DNA of 64,000 nt from CBDESN01 sp965242495 (GTDB lineage: Bacteria > Pseudomonadota > Alphaproteobacteria > MPNO01). The position numbers and the translations under genes were made by a program. This document shows, piece by piece, positions 1 through 7,406 of the stretch; position 1 is the stretch's first letter; each line of letters starts with the position of its first letter. The notes beneath the pieces were generated by a model, which worked only from the letters and a program-made list of their open reading frames with translations, ran no database searches and was not told the DNA's origin. The stretch spans positions 2,666,001 to 2,730,000 of the forward strand of contig OZ251446.1 of assembly GCA_965242495.1 (NCBI GenBank), read 5' to 3'.

Positions 1-1059
1 CGCGCGCGCGAACCCGTCGCCGGTCTCGCAGACGGGACCCACCACGTCGACCGGGGCGCGGGCGGCCCCGGCGGGCGGTTCGACCACCGGGACGATGCCG
101 TGATAGGCCCGATAGAGGGCGGGGCGGAGCAGGTCGTTCATCGCCCCGTCGACGATCACGAACCGCCGGGCCGCGCTGTCCTTGACGTAGAGCACGCGGG
201 TCACCATGACCCCCGCGGGACCGACCAGAGCGCGGCCGGGCTCCAGCACCAGCGCGCAGTCCAGCCCGGCGGTGACCTCGCGGATCATCGCCGCGTAGGC
301 CGCCGGGCCCGGCGGCCGTTCGGCGTCATAGGGGATTCCCAATCCGCCGCCGAGATCCAGGCGCCGGACCGCATACCCCTCGGCCGCAAGGGCGCGGGCC
401 AGCTCGACCACGCGCCGGAACGCCGCCCGGAAGGGGGCGAGGCTCGTGAGTTGCGAGCCGATATGGACGGCGAGTCCCACCATGTCGATGCCGTCGAGCG
501 CGGCGCCCGTCCGGTAGGCGTCGGGCGCGTCGGCGAAATCGATGCCGAACTTGTCCCCCCGGCGGCCGGTCGCGATCTTGTCGTGGACGCCGGCGTCGAC
601 GTCGGGGTTGACGCGGAGCGCCACCGGGGCGGCGCGGCCCGCCGCCGCCGCGACCTCGTGCAGGAGCGCCAGCTCGGGCCGCGACTCGACGTTGAATTGG
701 CCGATCCCCGCTTCGAGCGCGAAGGCGAGCTCGTCGCGGGTCTTGCCGACCCCGGAGAAGACGACGTCCGACGGCGCGATCCCCGCCGCCAGCGCGCGCC
801 GCAGCTCGCCCTCCGAGACCACGTCGGCCCCCGCCCCCAACTCCGCCAGGGTGCGGACGACCGCGAGGTTGGCGTTCGCCTTGAGCGCGTAGCAGATACG
901 CGCCGGCAGCCGGCCGAGCGCGTCGGCGAAGTCGCGATAACGGTCCACCAGCGCCGCCGTCGCGTAGCAGTAGAAGGGCGTGCCGACGCCGGCGGCGACG
1001 TCGGCGAGCGCGACCTCTTCGGCGTGAAGCGCGCCGCTCCGATAGGCGAATGCGTTCAT
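1..1059 (-). CDS. lysA: Diaminopimelate decarboxylase, 3' end cut by window edge
   Basis: PLP enzyme that decarboxylates meso-diaminopimelate to L-lysine, the last step of lysine synthesis in the cytoplasm. The first residues read MNAFAYRSGALHAEEVAL. The PLP-lysine motif YALKANAN is visible near residue 60, followed by the fold-III barrel motifs GVGKT, HIGSQ and DLGGGLGIPY, and later a CETGDGFA-like segment close to the edge. The C-terminus lies beyond base 1. The ATG overlaps the stop of the upstream lipoprotein gene by 4 bp (ATGA), so argH, lipoprotein and lysA are probably one transcript. This neighbourhood is common in proteobacteria. Identification is secure; only the 3' end is missing. 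Confidence 0.95.
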   Translation of the reverse strand, partial: MNAFAYRSGALHAEEVALADVAAGVGTPFYCYATAALVDRYRDFADALGRLPARICYALKANANLAVVRTLAELGAGADVVSEGELRRALAAGIAPSDVVFSGVGKTRDELAFALEAGIGQFNVESRPELALLHEVAAAAGRAAPVALRVNPDVDAGVHDKIATGRRGDKFGIDFADAPDAYRTGAALDGIDMVGLAVHIGSQLTSLAPFRAAFRRVVELARALAAEGYAVRRLDLGGGLGIPYDAERPPGPAAYAAMIREVTAGLDCALVLEPGRALVGPAGVMVTRVLYVKDSAARRFVIVDGAMNDLLRPALYRAYHGIVPVVEPPAGAARAPVDVVGPVCETGDGFARA

Positions 1060-1187
1060 CGGGGGTAGGAGCGCGGAAACCGGACCTGCTCGCCCTCGGG
1101 CGCCTCCAGCTGGGCTTTCTTGCCGCAGCCCGCGCTCGACAGCGCCAGGGCGACCGCGAGCAGCAGGGCGGCGGCCGGCCGGCTCAC
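1056..1187 (-). CDS. lptM: Small LptM-like lipoprotein between argH and lysA
   Basis: A 43-residue peptide with a GTG start. It has a short hydrophobic signal ending in a lipobox (SSAGC), so it should be cleaved and lipidated at Cys21, leaving a tail that begins GKKAQLEAP. Size, lipobox and position between argH and lysA match LptM (YifL), which helps oxidative maturation of the LPS translocon protein LptD in E. coli. It starts 10 bp after the argH stop and overlaps the lysA start by 4 bp. Function is assigned by family and synteny only, because the mature part is too short for independent support. Confidence 0.8.
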   Translation of the reverse strand: MSRPAAALLLAVALALSSAGCGKKAQLEAPEGEQVRFPRSYPR

Positions 1188-1197
1188 AGGGAGCTGC

Positions 1198-2565
1198 TCA
1201 CAGGAATCTCGCCCGCGCCGCGCACGCCGCCGCGCGCACGCCGTCGGGCGCCGTCCCGCCCAGGCTCGTTCGGCTGGCGACGGCGCTGTCGACGCCGAGC
1301 ACCGAAAACACGTCCTCGGTGATCGCCGGGTCGATCTCGCGCATTTCCGCCAGCGACAGTTCGGCGAGATCGCGGCCCGACGACTCCGCCAGCCGGACCA
1401 GCGCGCCGGCGACGCGATGCGCGCGGCGAAACGGCATGTTGGAAACTCGCACGAGCCAGTCGGCCAGATCGGTCGCGGTGACGAAACCGGCCTGCGCCGC
1501 GGCGCGCAGCCGGCGCTCGTCGAAGGCGATGTCGCCGACCATGCCGGCGGCAGCGGCAAGGCAGAGCGCGAGCGAGTCGGCGGCGTCGAACACCGGCTCC
1601 TTGTCCTCCTGCATGTCCTTGGCGTAGGCCAGAGGCAGCCCCTTCATGACGGTGAGCAGCGCCGTCAGCGCGCCGACGATGCGCCCCGCCTTCGCCCGAG
1701 CCAGTTCGGCGGCGTCCGGGTTGCGCTTCTGCGGCATGATCGAGCTGCCGGTGGTGAACCCGTCGCCCAGCGCCGCGAAGCCGAACTGCGCCGAGCACCA
1801 GAGGACGATCTCTTCCGACAGCCGCGACAGGTGGATCGCGCAGATCGCGGCCGCGGCGAGAAACTCGATCGCGAAATCGCGGTCCGAGACCGCGTCGATC
1901 GAGTTCGCCATCGGGCGGTCGAAGCCGAGCGCCCGGGCGGTCGCCTCGCGGTCGATCGGAAAGGAGGTGCCGGCGAGCGCGGCCGCGCCGAGCGGGCTCT
2001 CGTTCAGCCGTCGCCGCGCGTCCGCGAGGCGCGCGCGGTCGCGCCCGAACATCTCGACATAGGCGAGCAGGTGATGTCCGAGCGTCACCGGCTGCGCAGG
2101 CTGCATATGGGTGAAGCCGGGCATGACCGTCGCGGCGTGTTCTTCCGCCCGGTCGATCAGCGCGCGCTGGAGCTCGCGCAGCTGCCGGTCGAGACGGTCC
2201 GAAGTCTCGCGGAGCCACAGCCGGAAGTCGGTCGCGACCTGGTCGTTGCGCGAACGCGCGGTGTGCAGCCGCCCCGCCGCGTCGCCGACGAGCTCGGCCA
2301 GCCGGGCCTCGATGTTGAGGTGTACGTCTTCGAGGGCCGTCTCGAACGCGAACGCGCCGGCGTCGATTTCGGCCTCGATCCGGTCGAGCCCGTCCAGGAT
2401 CGCCCGCCCGTCGCCGGCGTCGAGGATGCCTTGCGCCATCAGCATCTCGCAATGCGCCCGGGAGCCGGCGATGTCTTGCGCGTACAGCCGCTTGTCAAAC
2501 CCGACCGACGGATTTATCTGCTGCATCACGGCGTCGGGGCCGGTCTCGAAACGGCCGCCCCACAT
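1198..2565 (-). CDS. argH: Argininosuccinate lyase
   Basis: Cleaves argininosuccinate to arginine and fumarate, the last step of arginine synthesis. About 455 residues, the usual family length. It begins with the typical MWGGRF and carries HTARSRNDQVATDFRLW, THMQPAQPVTLGHHLLAY and the superfamily signature GSSIMPQKRNP. The start at 2565 is chosen because MWGGRF is the standard N-terminus; an in-frame ATG at 2625 would add 20 residues. It is divergent from the thioredoxin gene, with about 40 bp between starts, and is first in the argH-lptM-lysA run. Confidence 0.95.
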   Translation of the reverse strand: MWGGRFETGPDAVMQQINPSVGFDKRLYAQDIAGSRAHCEMLMAQGILDAGDGRAILDGLDRIEAEIDAGAFAFETALEDVHLNIEARLAELVGDAAGRLHTARSRNDQVATDFRLWLRETSDRLDRQLRELQRALIDRAEEHAATVMPGFTHMQPAQPVTLGHHLLAYVEMFGRDRARLADARRRLNESPLGAAALAGTSFPIDREATARALGFDRPMANSIDAVSDRDFAIEFLAAAAICAIHLSRLSEEIVLWCSAQFGFAALGDGFTTGSSIMPQKRNPDAAELARAKAGRIVGALTALLTVMKGLPLAYAKDMQEDKEPVFDAADSLALCLAAAAGMVGDIAFDERRLRAAAQAGFVTATDLADWLVRVSNMPFRRAHRVAGALVRLAESSGRDLAELSLAEMREIDPAITEDVFSVLGVDSAVASRTSLGGTAPDGVRAAACAARARFL

Positions 2566-2604
2566 GACGTTCGCGCCCGACCCCGTCGGCGCGGCCGCGG
2601 GGCG

Positions 2605-3255
2605 ATGCGGAGACTCGGCCCTCATGTCGTCCCGGTCCGCCACGTCGTGATCCCGAAATACCGTTTCGCGGCCGTCCTCGCCGCGGCCGTCCTCGCGGTC
2701 CCGATCGCCTGGCCGCTGCTGCGATCGGGCGATCCGCCGCCGGACGCGCCGCCCCTGGCGGGCTGGATGCGGAACTTTACTCCGGCCGATGCGATGCAGC
2801 CAGCGCCCGAGACGTCGTTCCGCGACCGCGCCGGCGCCGCGCGCAGTCTTCGGGACTTCCGCGGGCGGGTGGCGCTGGTCAACTTCTGGGCCACATGGTG
2901 CGGACCCTGCGTCCGGGAGATGCCGTCCCTCGACCGGCTGCAGGCCCGGCTCGGCGGCGACCGCTTCGCCGTCGTCGCCCTGTCGCAGGACCGCAAGGGC
3001 TGGGAGGCGATCGATCCGTTCGTGGCCCGGGCCGGGCTCGAACGCCTCGCGGTCTTTCACGACGCAAAGGGGAAGACCGCCCGCGCGCTCGGGATCCGCG
3101 CTCTGCCGACTTCGGTGCTGTTCGGCCCGGACGGCCGCGAGATCGGCCGCCTCGCCGGCGTCGCCGAATGGGATTCGGACGAGGCGGCGGCGTTGATGCG
3201 CCATTATCTCGGCGCGCCGCGTCAGCGCGTCGGAACCGGAACGTCGCCCGAATAG
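2605..3255 (+). CDS. tlpA: TlpA-family membrane-anchored thioredoxin
   Basis: Thiol-disulfide oxidoreductase anchored in the inner membrane with its thioredoxin domain in the periplasm, typically reducing cytochrome c or copper-site cysteines. An N-terminal hydrophobic segment (FAAVLAAAVLAVPIAWPLL) is followed by a thioredoxin-like fold with the WCGPC active site in FWATWCGPCVREMPSL, and by the cis-Pro region ALPTSVLFGPDG. The start is uncertain: ATG at 2605 (216 residues) or GTG at 2647 (202 residues). In alphaproteobacteria a tlpA gene divergent from argH is common. Its 3' end overlaps the convergent dehydrogenase gene by 34 bp. Confidence 0.9.
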   Translation: MRRLGPHVVPVRHVVIPKYRFAAVLAAAVLAVPIAWPLLRSGDPPPDAPPLAGWMRNFTPADAMQPAPETSFRDRAGAARSLRDFRGRVALVNFWATWCGPCVREMPSLDRLQARLGGDRFAVVALSQDRKGWEAIDPFVARAGLERLAVFHDAKGKTARALGIRALPTSVLFGPDGREIGRLAGVAEWDSDEAAALMRHYLGAPRQRVGTGTSPE

Positions 3256-4112
3256 TCGTAGAATCCGCGCCCGGTCTTGCGACCGAGCCAGCCGGCCTCG
3301 ACGTATTTGACCAATAGCGGACAGGGCCGGTACTTGGTGTCGGCGAGCCCTTCGTAGAGCACCTGCATCACCGCGAGGCAGGTATCGAGACCGATGAAGT
3401 CGGCGAGTTCCAGCGGCCCCATCGGGTGATTCGCGCCGAGCTTCATCGCGACGTCGATGCCCTCCACCGTGCCCACGCCCTCATGCAGGGTGTAGACCGC
3501 TTCGTTGAGCATCGGCAGCAGGATGCGGTTGACGATGAACGCCGGGAAGTCCTCGGCGACGACCGGGGTCTTGCCGAGCGCGAGCGTCAGCTCCCGGATC
3601 GCCTCGAAGGTCGGGTCGTCGGTGGCGATGCCGCGGATCAGCTCCACCAGCTGCATCGCATGGACCGGGTTCATGAAATGCATGCCGATGAACCGCGACG
3701 GCCGATCGGTCGCCGCGGCGAGCCGGGTGATCGAGATCGACGACGTGTTCGAGGCGATCATCGCATCGTCGCGGAGCTCCGGCACGAGCTTCCTGTAGAT
3801 CTCGCGCTTGACCGCTTCGTTTTCGGTGGCGGCCTCGATGACGAGATCGCAATCGCCGAACATCCGGTAGTCGGCGCCGGTGCGGATGCGCTCCAGCGCC
3901 CGGCGCTTGTCGTCGTCCGACAGGCGGTTGCGCGCGATCGACCGGTCGAGGCGGCGCTCGATCGCCTGCATGGCCGCCTCGGTCCGCGCCGAATCGATGT
4001 CGGCCAGCACGACCTCGAAGCCGGATTGGGCGCAGCTCTGGGCGATGCCGCCGCCCATCTGTCCGGCGCCGATCACGCCGATCCTGCCGATCGCGGCGGT
4101 TGACTGGTTCAT
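3222..4112 (-). CDS. hbd: 3-hydroxybutyryl-CoA dehydrogenase
   Basis: NAD(P)-dependent oxidation or reduction between 3-hydroxybutyryl-CoA and acetoacetyl-CoA, in short-chain acyl-CoA or polyhydroxybutyrate metabolism. 296 residues. The N-terminal Rossmann fold has GVIGAGQMGGGIAQ, the middle has the catalytic region SNTSSISIT and the histidine segment GMHFMNPVHAM, and the C-terminal helical domain contains NRILLPMLNEA and HPMGPLELADFIGLD. It lies 16 bp downstream of etfA on the same strand, so it is probably cotranscribed with the electron transfer flavoprotein genes. The C-terminal codons overlap tlpA tail to tail. Confidence 0.93.
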   Translation of the reverse strand: MNQSTAAIGRIGVIGAGQMGGGIAQSCAQSGFEVVLADIDSARTEAAMQAIERRLDRSIARNRLSDDDKRRALERIRTGADYRMFGDCDLVIEAATENEAVKREIYRKLVPELRDDAMIASNTSSISITRLAAATDRPSRFIGMHFMNPVHAMQLVELIRGIATDDPTFEAIRELTLALGKTPVVAEDFPAFIVNRILLPMLNEAVYTLHEGVGTVEGIDVAMKLGANHPMGPLELADFIGLDTCLAVMQVLYEGLADTKYRPCPLLVKYVEAGWLGRKTGRGFYDYSGDVPVPTR

Positions 4113-4128
4113 GCGACTCCCCTGGGCG

Positions 4129-5082
4129 TCAGCGCGGTTTCACGCCCTGCTTGTCGAGCTCCTCGGCGAGCGAAGGCAGCGCCGTGAACAGGTCCTGGAC
4201 CAGGGCGTAATCGGCGATCTGGACCATCGGCGCCTCTTCGTCCTTGTTGATCGCGACGATCACCTTGCTGTCCTTCATGCCGGCCAGATGCTGGATCGCG
4301 CCCGATATGCCGACGGCGACGTAGAGTTCCGGCGCCACGACCTTGCCGGTCTGGCCGACCTGGTAGTCGTTCGGCCGATAGCCGGCATCGACCGCGGCGC
4401 GCGAGGCCCCGACCGCGGCGCCGAGCTTGTCGGCCACGGTCTCGACGATGGCGAAATTCTCCTCCGAGCCGAGGCCGCGCCCGCCCGAGACCACCACCCG
4501 CGCGCCGGTCAGTTCGGGCCGCGCCGAGCGGGTCAGCTCCTGGCCGACGAAGGCCGAGGAATCGGTCGCCTCGACCGGATCGACGGTCTCGACCGGCGCC
4601 GGCGCGTCGCGGCCGCCGGCGGCCGGGAACGCCGTGCCGCGCACCGTGACCACCTTGATCGCGTCGGACGAGCGCACCGTCGCGATCGCGTTGCCGGCGT
4701 AGATCGGGCGCACGAACGTGTCGTCGGAGACGATCTCGATCACGTCCGAGATCTGCGCCACGTCGAGCCGGGCGGCGACCCGGGGGGCGAGATTCTTGCC
4801 CGTCGTGGTGGCGGGCAGCAGGACGTGGGAATAGGCGGCGGCGAGGGAGGCGACCAGCGGCGCCGCCTGTTCCGCCAGCGCGTGGCGATAACGGGGGGCG
4901 TCGGCGGCGAGAACCCGGGCGACGCCGGCGATCTTCGTCGCCGCCGCGGCCGCCCCGCCGCAATCTTCGCCGGCCACCAGCATGTCGACGTCGGCCCCCA
5001 GCCGGGACGCCGCGCTCGCGGCGTGCAGCGTGGCGGGCGCGAGGCCGCCGCCGGTATGCTCCGCCACGACCAGCGTCGCCAT
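4129..5082 (-). CDS. etfA: Electron transfer flavoprotein alpha subunit
   Basis: FAD-binding subunit of the soluble ETF heterodimer, which passes electrons from acyl-CoA and other dehydrogenases to ETF:quinone oxidoreductase. 317 residues. The N-terminal ETF domain begins MATLVVAEHTGGGLAP. The C-terminal FAD domain carries VVSGGRGLGSEENF, the signature PNDYQVGQTGKVVAPELYVA, and GISGAIQHLAGMKDSKVIVAINKD. The start shares one base with the etfB stop (TGATG), indicating translational coupling. The order etfB-etfA-hbd is conserved in alphaproteobacteria. Confidence 0.97.
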   Translation of the reverse strand: MATLVVAEHTGGGLAPATLHAASAASRLGADVDMLVAGEDCGGAAAAATKIAGVARVLAADAPRYRHALAEQAAPLVASLAAAYSHVLLPATTTGKNLAPRVAARLDVAQISDVIEIVSDDTFVRPIYAGNAIATVRSSDAIKVVTVRGTAFPAAGGRDAPAPVETVDPVEATDSSAFVGQELTRSARPELTGARVVVSGGRGLGSEENFAIVETVADKLGAAVGASRAAVDAGYRPNDYQVGQTGKVVAPELYVAVGISGAIQHLAGMKDSKVIVAINKDEEAPMVQIADYALVQDLFTALPSLAEELDKQGVKPR

Positions 5083-5831
5083 CAGATCACCCCCGCTTCG
5101 TTGCGCAGCTTGTCGACCAGCTCGGCCGCATCGGCGACCCGCCGTCCGCCCGCGCGCCCGGGCGGGTCTTCGACCTTGAGCGTCGTCAGGCGGGGCGCGA
5201 CGTCGACGCCGAGCCCGGCGGGGGTGAGCTGGTCGATCGGCTTCTTCTTCGCCTTCATGATGTTGGGAAGCGATGCGTAGCGCGGCTCGTTCAGCCGGAG
5301 ATCGGTGGTCACCACCGCCGGCAGCCGAAGCGAGACCGTCTCCAGCCCGCCGTCGATCTCGCGCGTCACCTCGGCGCGGCCGTCGGCGAAGGAGACGTTC
5401 GACGCGAAGCTCCCCTGCGGCCAGTCGAGCAGACCGGCCAGCATCTGGCCGGTCTGGTTGCTGTCGTCGTCGATCGCCTGCTTGCCGAGGATGACCAGCT
5501 CCGGTCGCTCGCGTTCGACCAGCGCCCGCAGCAGCTTGGCCACGGCGAGCGGTTGCAGTTCGTCGTCGGTCAGCACGTGGATGCCGCGATCGGCGCCCAT
5601 CGCCAGCGCGGTGCGGATGGTCTCCTGGCATTGCCGCACGCCCATCGAGACGGCGACGAGTTCCGAGGCGACTCCGGCTTCGCGCATCCGCACGGCTTCC
5701 TCGACGGCGATCTCGTCGAACGGGTTCATCGACATCTTGACGTTGGCCGTCTCGACGCCGCTGTTGTCGGCCTTGACGCGGATCTTGACGTTGTAGTCGA
5801 CGACGCGCTTGACGGCGATGAGAACCTTCAT
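5082..5831 (-). CDS. etfB: Electron transfer flavoprotein beta subunit
   Basis: AMP-binding partner of EtfA. 249 residues, the family norm. Recognised by the start MKVLIAVKRVVDYNVKIRVK, the segment NPFDEIAVEEAVR, GADRGIHV, LGKQAIDDDSNQTGQML, and the beta-subunit signature around RLPAVVTTDLRLNEPRYASLP with the following IMKAKKKPI. First gene of the etfB-etfA-hbd unit. The ribosome-binding site upstream is weak. A small twin-TM gene precedes it on the same strand with about 100 bp between, where no other gene is seen. Confidence 0.97.
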   Translation of the reverse strand: MKVLIAVKRVVDYNVKIRVKADNSGVETANVKMSMNPFDEIAVEEAVRMREAGVASELVAVSMGVRQCQETIRTALAMGADRGIHVLTDDELQPLAVAKLLRALVERERPELVILGKQAIDDDSNQTGQMLAGLLDWPQGSFASNVSFADGRAEVTREIDGGLETVSLRLPAVVTTDLRLNEPRYASLPNIMKAKKKPIDQLTPAGLGVDVAPRLTTLKVEDPPGRAGGRRVADAAELVDKLRNEAGVI

Positions 5832-5935
5832 GAATCGGCGTTCCGGGCGGCGCGGGGCGGGAAAGGTTGCGTGCGGCCGGGCGAAGGTAAATCCGGCCCG
5901 CGGCGCGTGTCAACGCAAGCGAGCGCGCGCGGGGC

Positions 5936-6133
5936 TCAGGCGTCGCGGAGCAGGAACGCGAGGACGATCAGAGCCAGGGCCGCGAACTGGAGGATCACCC
6001 GGAGCCGCATCAGCCTGTTGCCGTATCTGGCGTTGAACGAGCCTCCCCGGGCCATCGACAGGATGCCGAGGGCGAGCGCGCCGAGCACGGCGGCGAGGGC
6101 CGCCGCGACCGCGACGGAAAAGACGACGGACAT
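5936..6133 (-). CDS. Small twin-transmembrane protein (HIG1-like)
   Basis: A 65-residue protein with two predicted membrane helices (about residues 5-27 and 44-62) joined by a short basic loop containing MARGGSFNARYGNRLMRLRV. This loop pattern is typical of the alphaproteobacterial twin-transmembrane (HIG1-domain-like) family, often found next to etfB. Mitochondrial HIG1 proteins associate with respiratory complexes; the bacterial role is not established. It is on the same strand and upstream of etfBA. The family call is from memory of the pattern; topology is seen directly. Confidence 0.8.
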   Translation of the reverse strand: MSVVFSVAVAAALAAVLGALALGILSMARGGSFNARYGNRLMRLRVILQFAALALIVLAFLLRDA

Positions 6134-6235
6134 GGGCGGCAGGATAGCCGATCTTCCCCGCCGCGGCGCCCCATTTGCCGCCGCCCGGGGCGGTGCTATC
6201 CTCGCCGCGGCGACCGGGGCCGGGGAGGATTCGGC

Positions 6236-6826
6236 ATGGCTTCAACGCTCGAACGCGCCGCCATGCCGCGCGGCATCCATCACCTCGCCCTGACCACCGA
6301 GGACATGAAGGTCACGACCGAATTCTACGTCGATGTCGTCGGCATGCCGCTGGTCCACGCGATGAAGGTGCCGCCGGGCCTCGGGTCGGGGCCGGGCAAC
6401 CGCGGCAACCCGCCGTTCGAGAACGTCCGCCATTACTTCTTCGACATGGGCAACGACAGTCTGCTCGCCTTCTTCGAGATCCCCCGCGGCGCCAGGCCGC
6501 GGACCGACCGGGATGCGATCGGCGGCATGCAGCACGTCGCCTTCGCGGTGACGCCCCGGCGCTTCGACGAGATACAACGGCGGCTGGCGGCGCACGGCGT
6601 CCCGTTCGACGGTCCGATGGACATTCTGCCGGGGCTCGAGTCGGTCTATTTCCTCGACCCCAACGGCATCCGTCTCGAAGCTTGCTGCCAGCCCGCGGCC
6701 GGCGACGAGCCGACGGTGATCGGATCGGTGCTTCAGACCCGGGACGAGGCGCGCGCCGAGCTCGAGACCATGGCGGTCGACGCCGCATGGGTCGAGGGCA
6801 TGACCGGAAACCTGGCGGCGGGATAG
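6236..6826 (+). CDS. VOC (glyoxalase/dioxygenase superfamily) protein
   Basis: 196 residues with one VOC module of paired beta-alpha-beta-beta-beta motifs. Likely metal ligands lie in GIHHLAL (His, first strand), the DSLLAFFEIP region (Glu), MQHVAFAV (His) and NGIRLEACC (Glu). Members are glyoxalases, extradiol dioxygenases or isomerases, and the substrate cannot be read from sequence. The start at 6236 follows a GGGGAGGATTCGGC stretch with a good ribosome-binding site. It converges on a second VOC gene with only 12 bp between stops. Proximity to the aromatic-acid cluster makes a ring-product role possible but unproven. Confidence 0.85.
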   Translation: MASTLERAAMPRGIHHLALTTEDMKVTTEFYVDVVGMPLVHAMKVPPGLGSGPGNRGNPPFENVRHYFFDMGNDSLLAFFEIPRGARPRTDRDAIGGMQHVAFAVTPRRFDEIQRRLAAHGVPFDGPMDILPGLESVYFLDPNGIRLEACCQPAAGDEPTVIGSVLQTRDEARAELETMAVDAAWVEGMTGNLAAG

Positions 6827-6838
6827 GGCGCGTCGGCG

Positions 6839-7351
6839 CTACGCCGCGGCGGCCTTGCGCCGCCGCGCGGTCCAGGCCTCGAGTTTGGCGGGGGCCGCGG
6901 CGGCCCTCCGCGACATCTCTTCGGCGCTCTCCGTGCGGCAGGTCAGCTCGAGCCGGATGCCGTTGGGGTCGAAAAAATAGATCGACTTCACGAACCCGTG
7001 GTCGGTGACGCCCAGCACGTCGACGCCGTTGGCGACGAGTCGCTCCCTGGCCGCCGCCAGCTCGGATTCGCCGGCCACTTCGAGCGCCAGATGGTTGACC
7101 CAGCGCGGCGTCTCGGGGTCGGGGACGGCCGCCTTGCCGTCGCCCAGATCGAAGAACGCGACGTAGGAGCCGTCGGCCATCTCGAAGAACAGGTGGACGT
7201 AGGGCGAGAACTCGCCGGTGCTCGGCACGTGGTCTTCCTGGACGACGCATTTGAGCGGCAGCCCGAGCAGCTCCTCGTAGAACCGGCGGGTTTCGGCCGC
7301 GTCGCGGCAGCGATAGGCGAAATGGTGCAGACCTTTGATCGGCGGCATCAT
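6839..7351 (-). CDS. VOC (glyoxalase/dioxygenase superfamily) protein
   Basis: 170 residues. It begins MMPPIKGLHHFAYRCRD with the first metal-ligand histidine, has WVNHLALEV in the second half, and ends the fold with SIYFFDPNGIRLELTC. This is the classic VOC arrangement with His and Glu ligands. After residue 145 there is a basic alanine-rich tail (RRKAAAA). It is on the same strand as, and just downstream of, the aromatic CoA-ligase gene (56 bp between), so it may end that transcript. Not the same protein as its neighbour: the two share only fold-level similarity. Confidence 0.85.
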   Translation of the reverse strand: MMPPIKGLHHFAYRCRDAAETRRFYEELLGLPLKCVVQEDHVPSTGEFSPYVHLFFEMADGSYVAFFDLGDGKAAVPDPETPRWVNHLALEVAGESELAAARERLVANGVDVLGVTDHGFVKSIYFFDPNGIRLELTCRTESAEEMSRRAAAAPAKLEAWTARRRKAAAA

Positions 7352-7406
7352 GATGCGCAGCTCCGAAGCGTTTTGCGCCCAGCCTACCCCGCCGCCGCGC
7401 CCGGTG

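Noticed and set aside
100..1068. Plus-strand frame of 322 codons opposite lysA
   Set aside because: The minus strand encodes a textbook LysA; the plus frame is low-complexity Arg/Gly/Ala typical of antisense GC-rich DNA.
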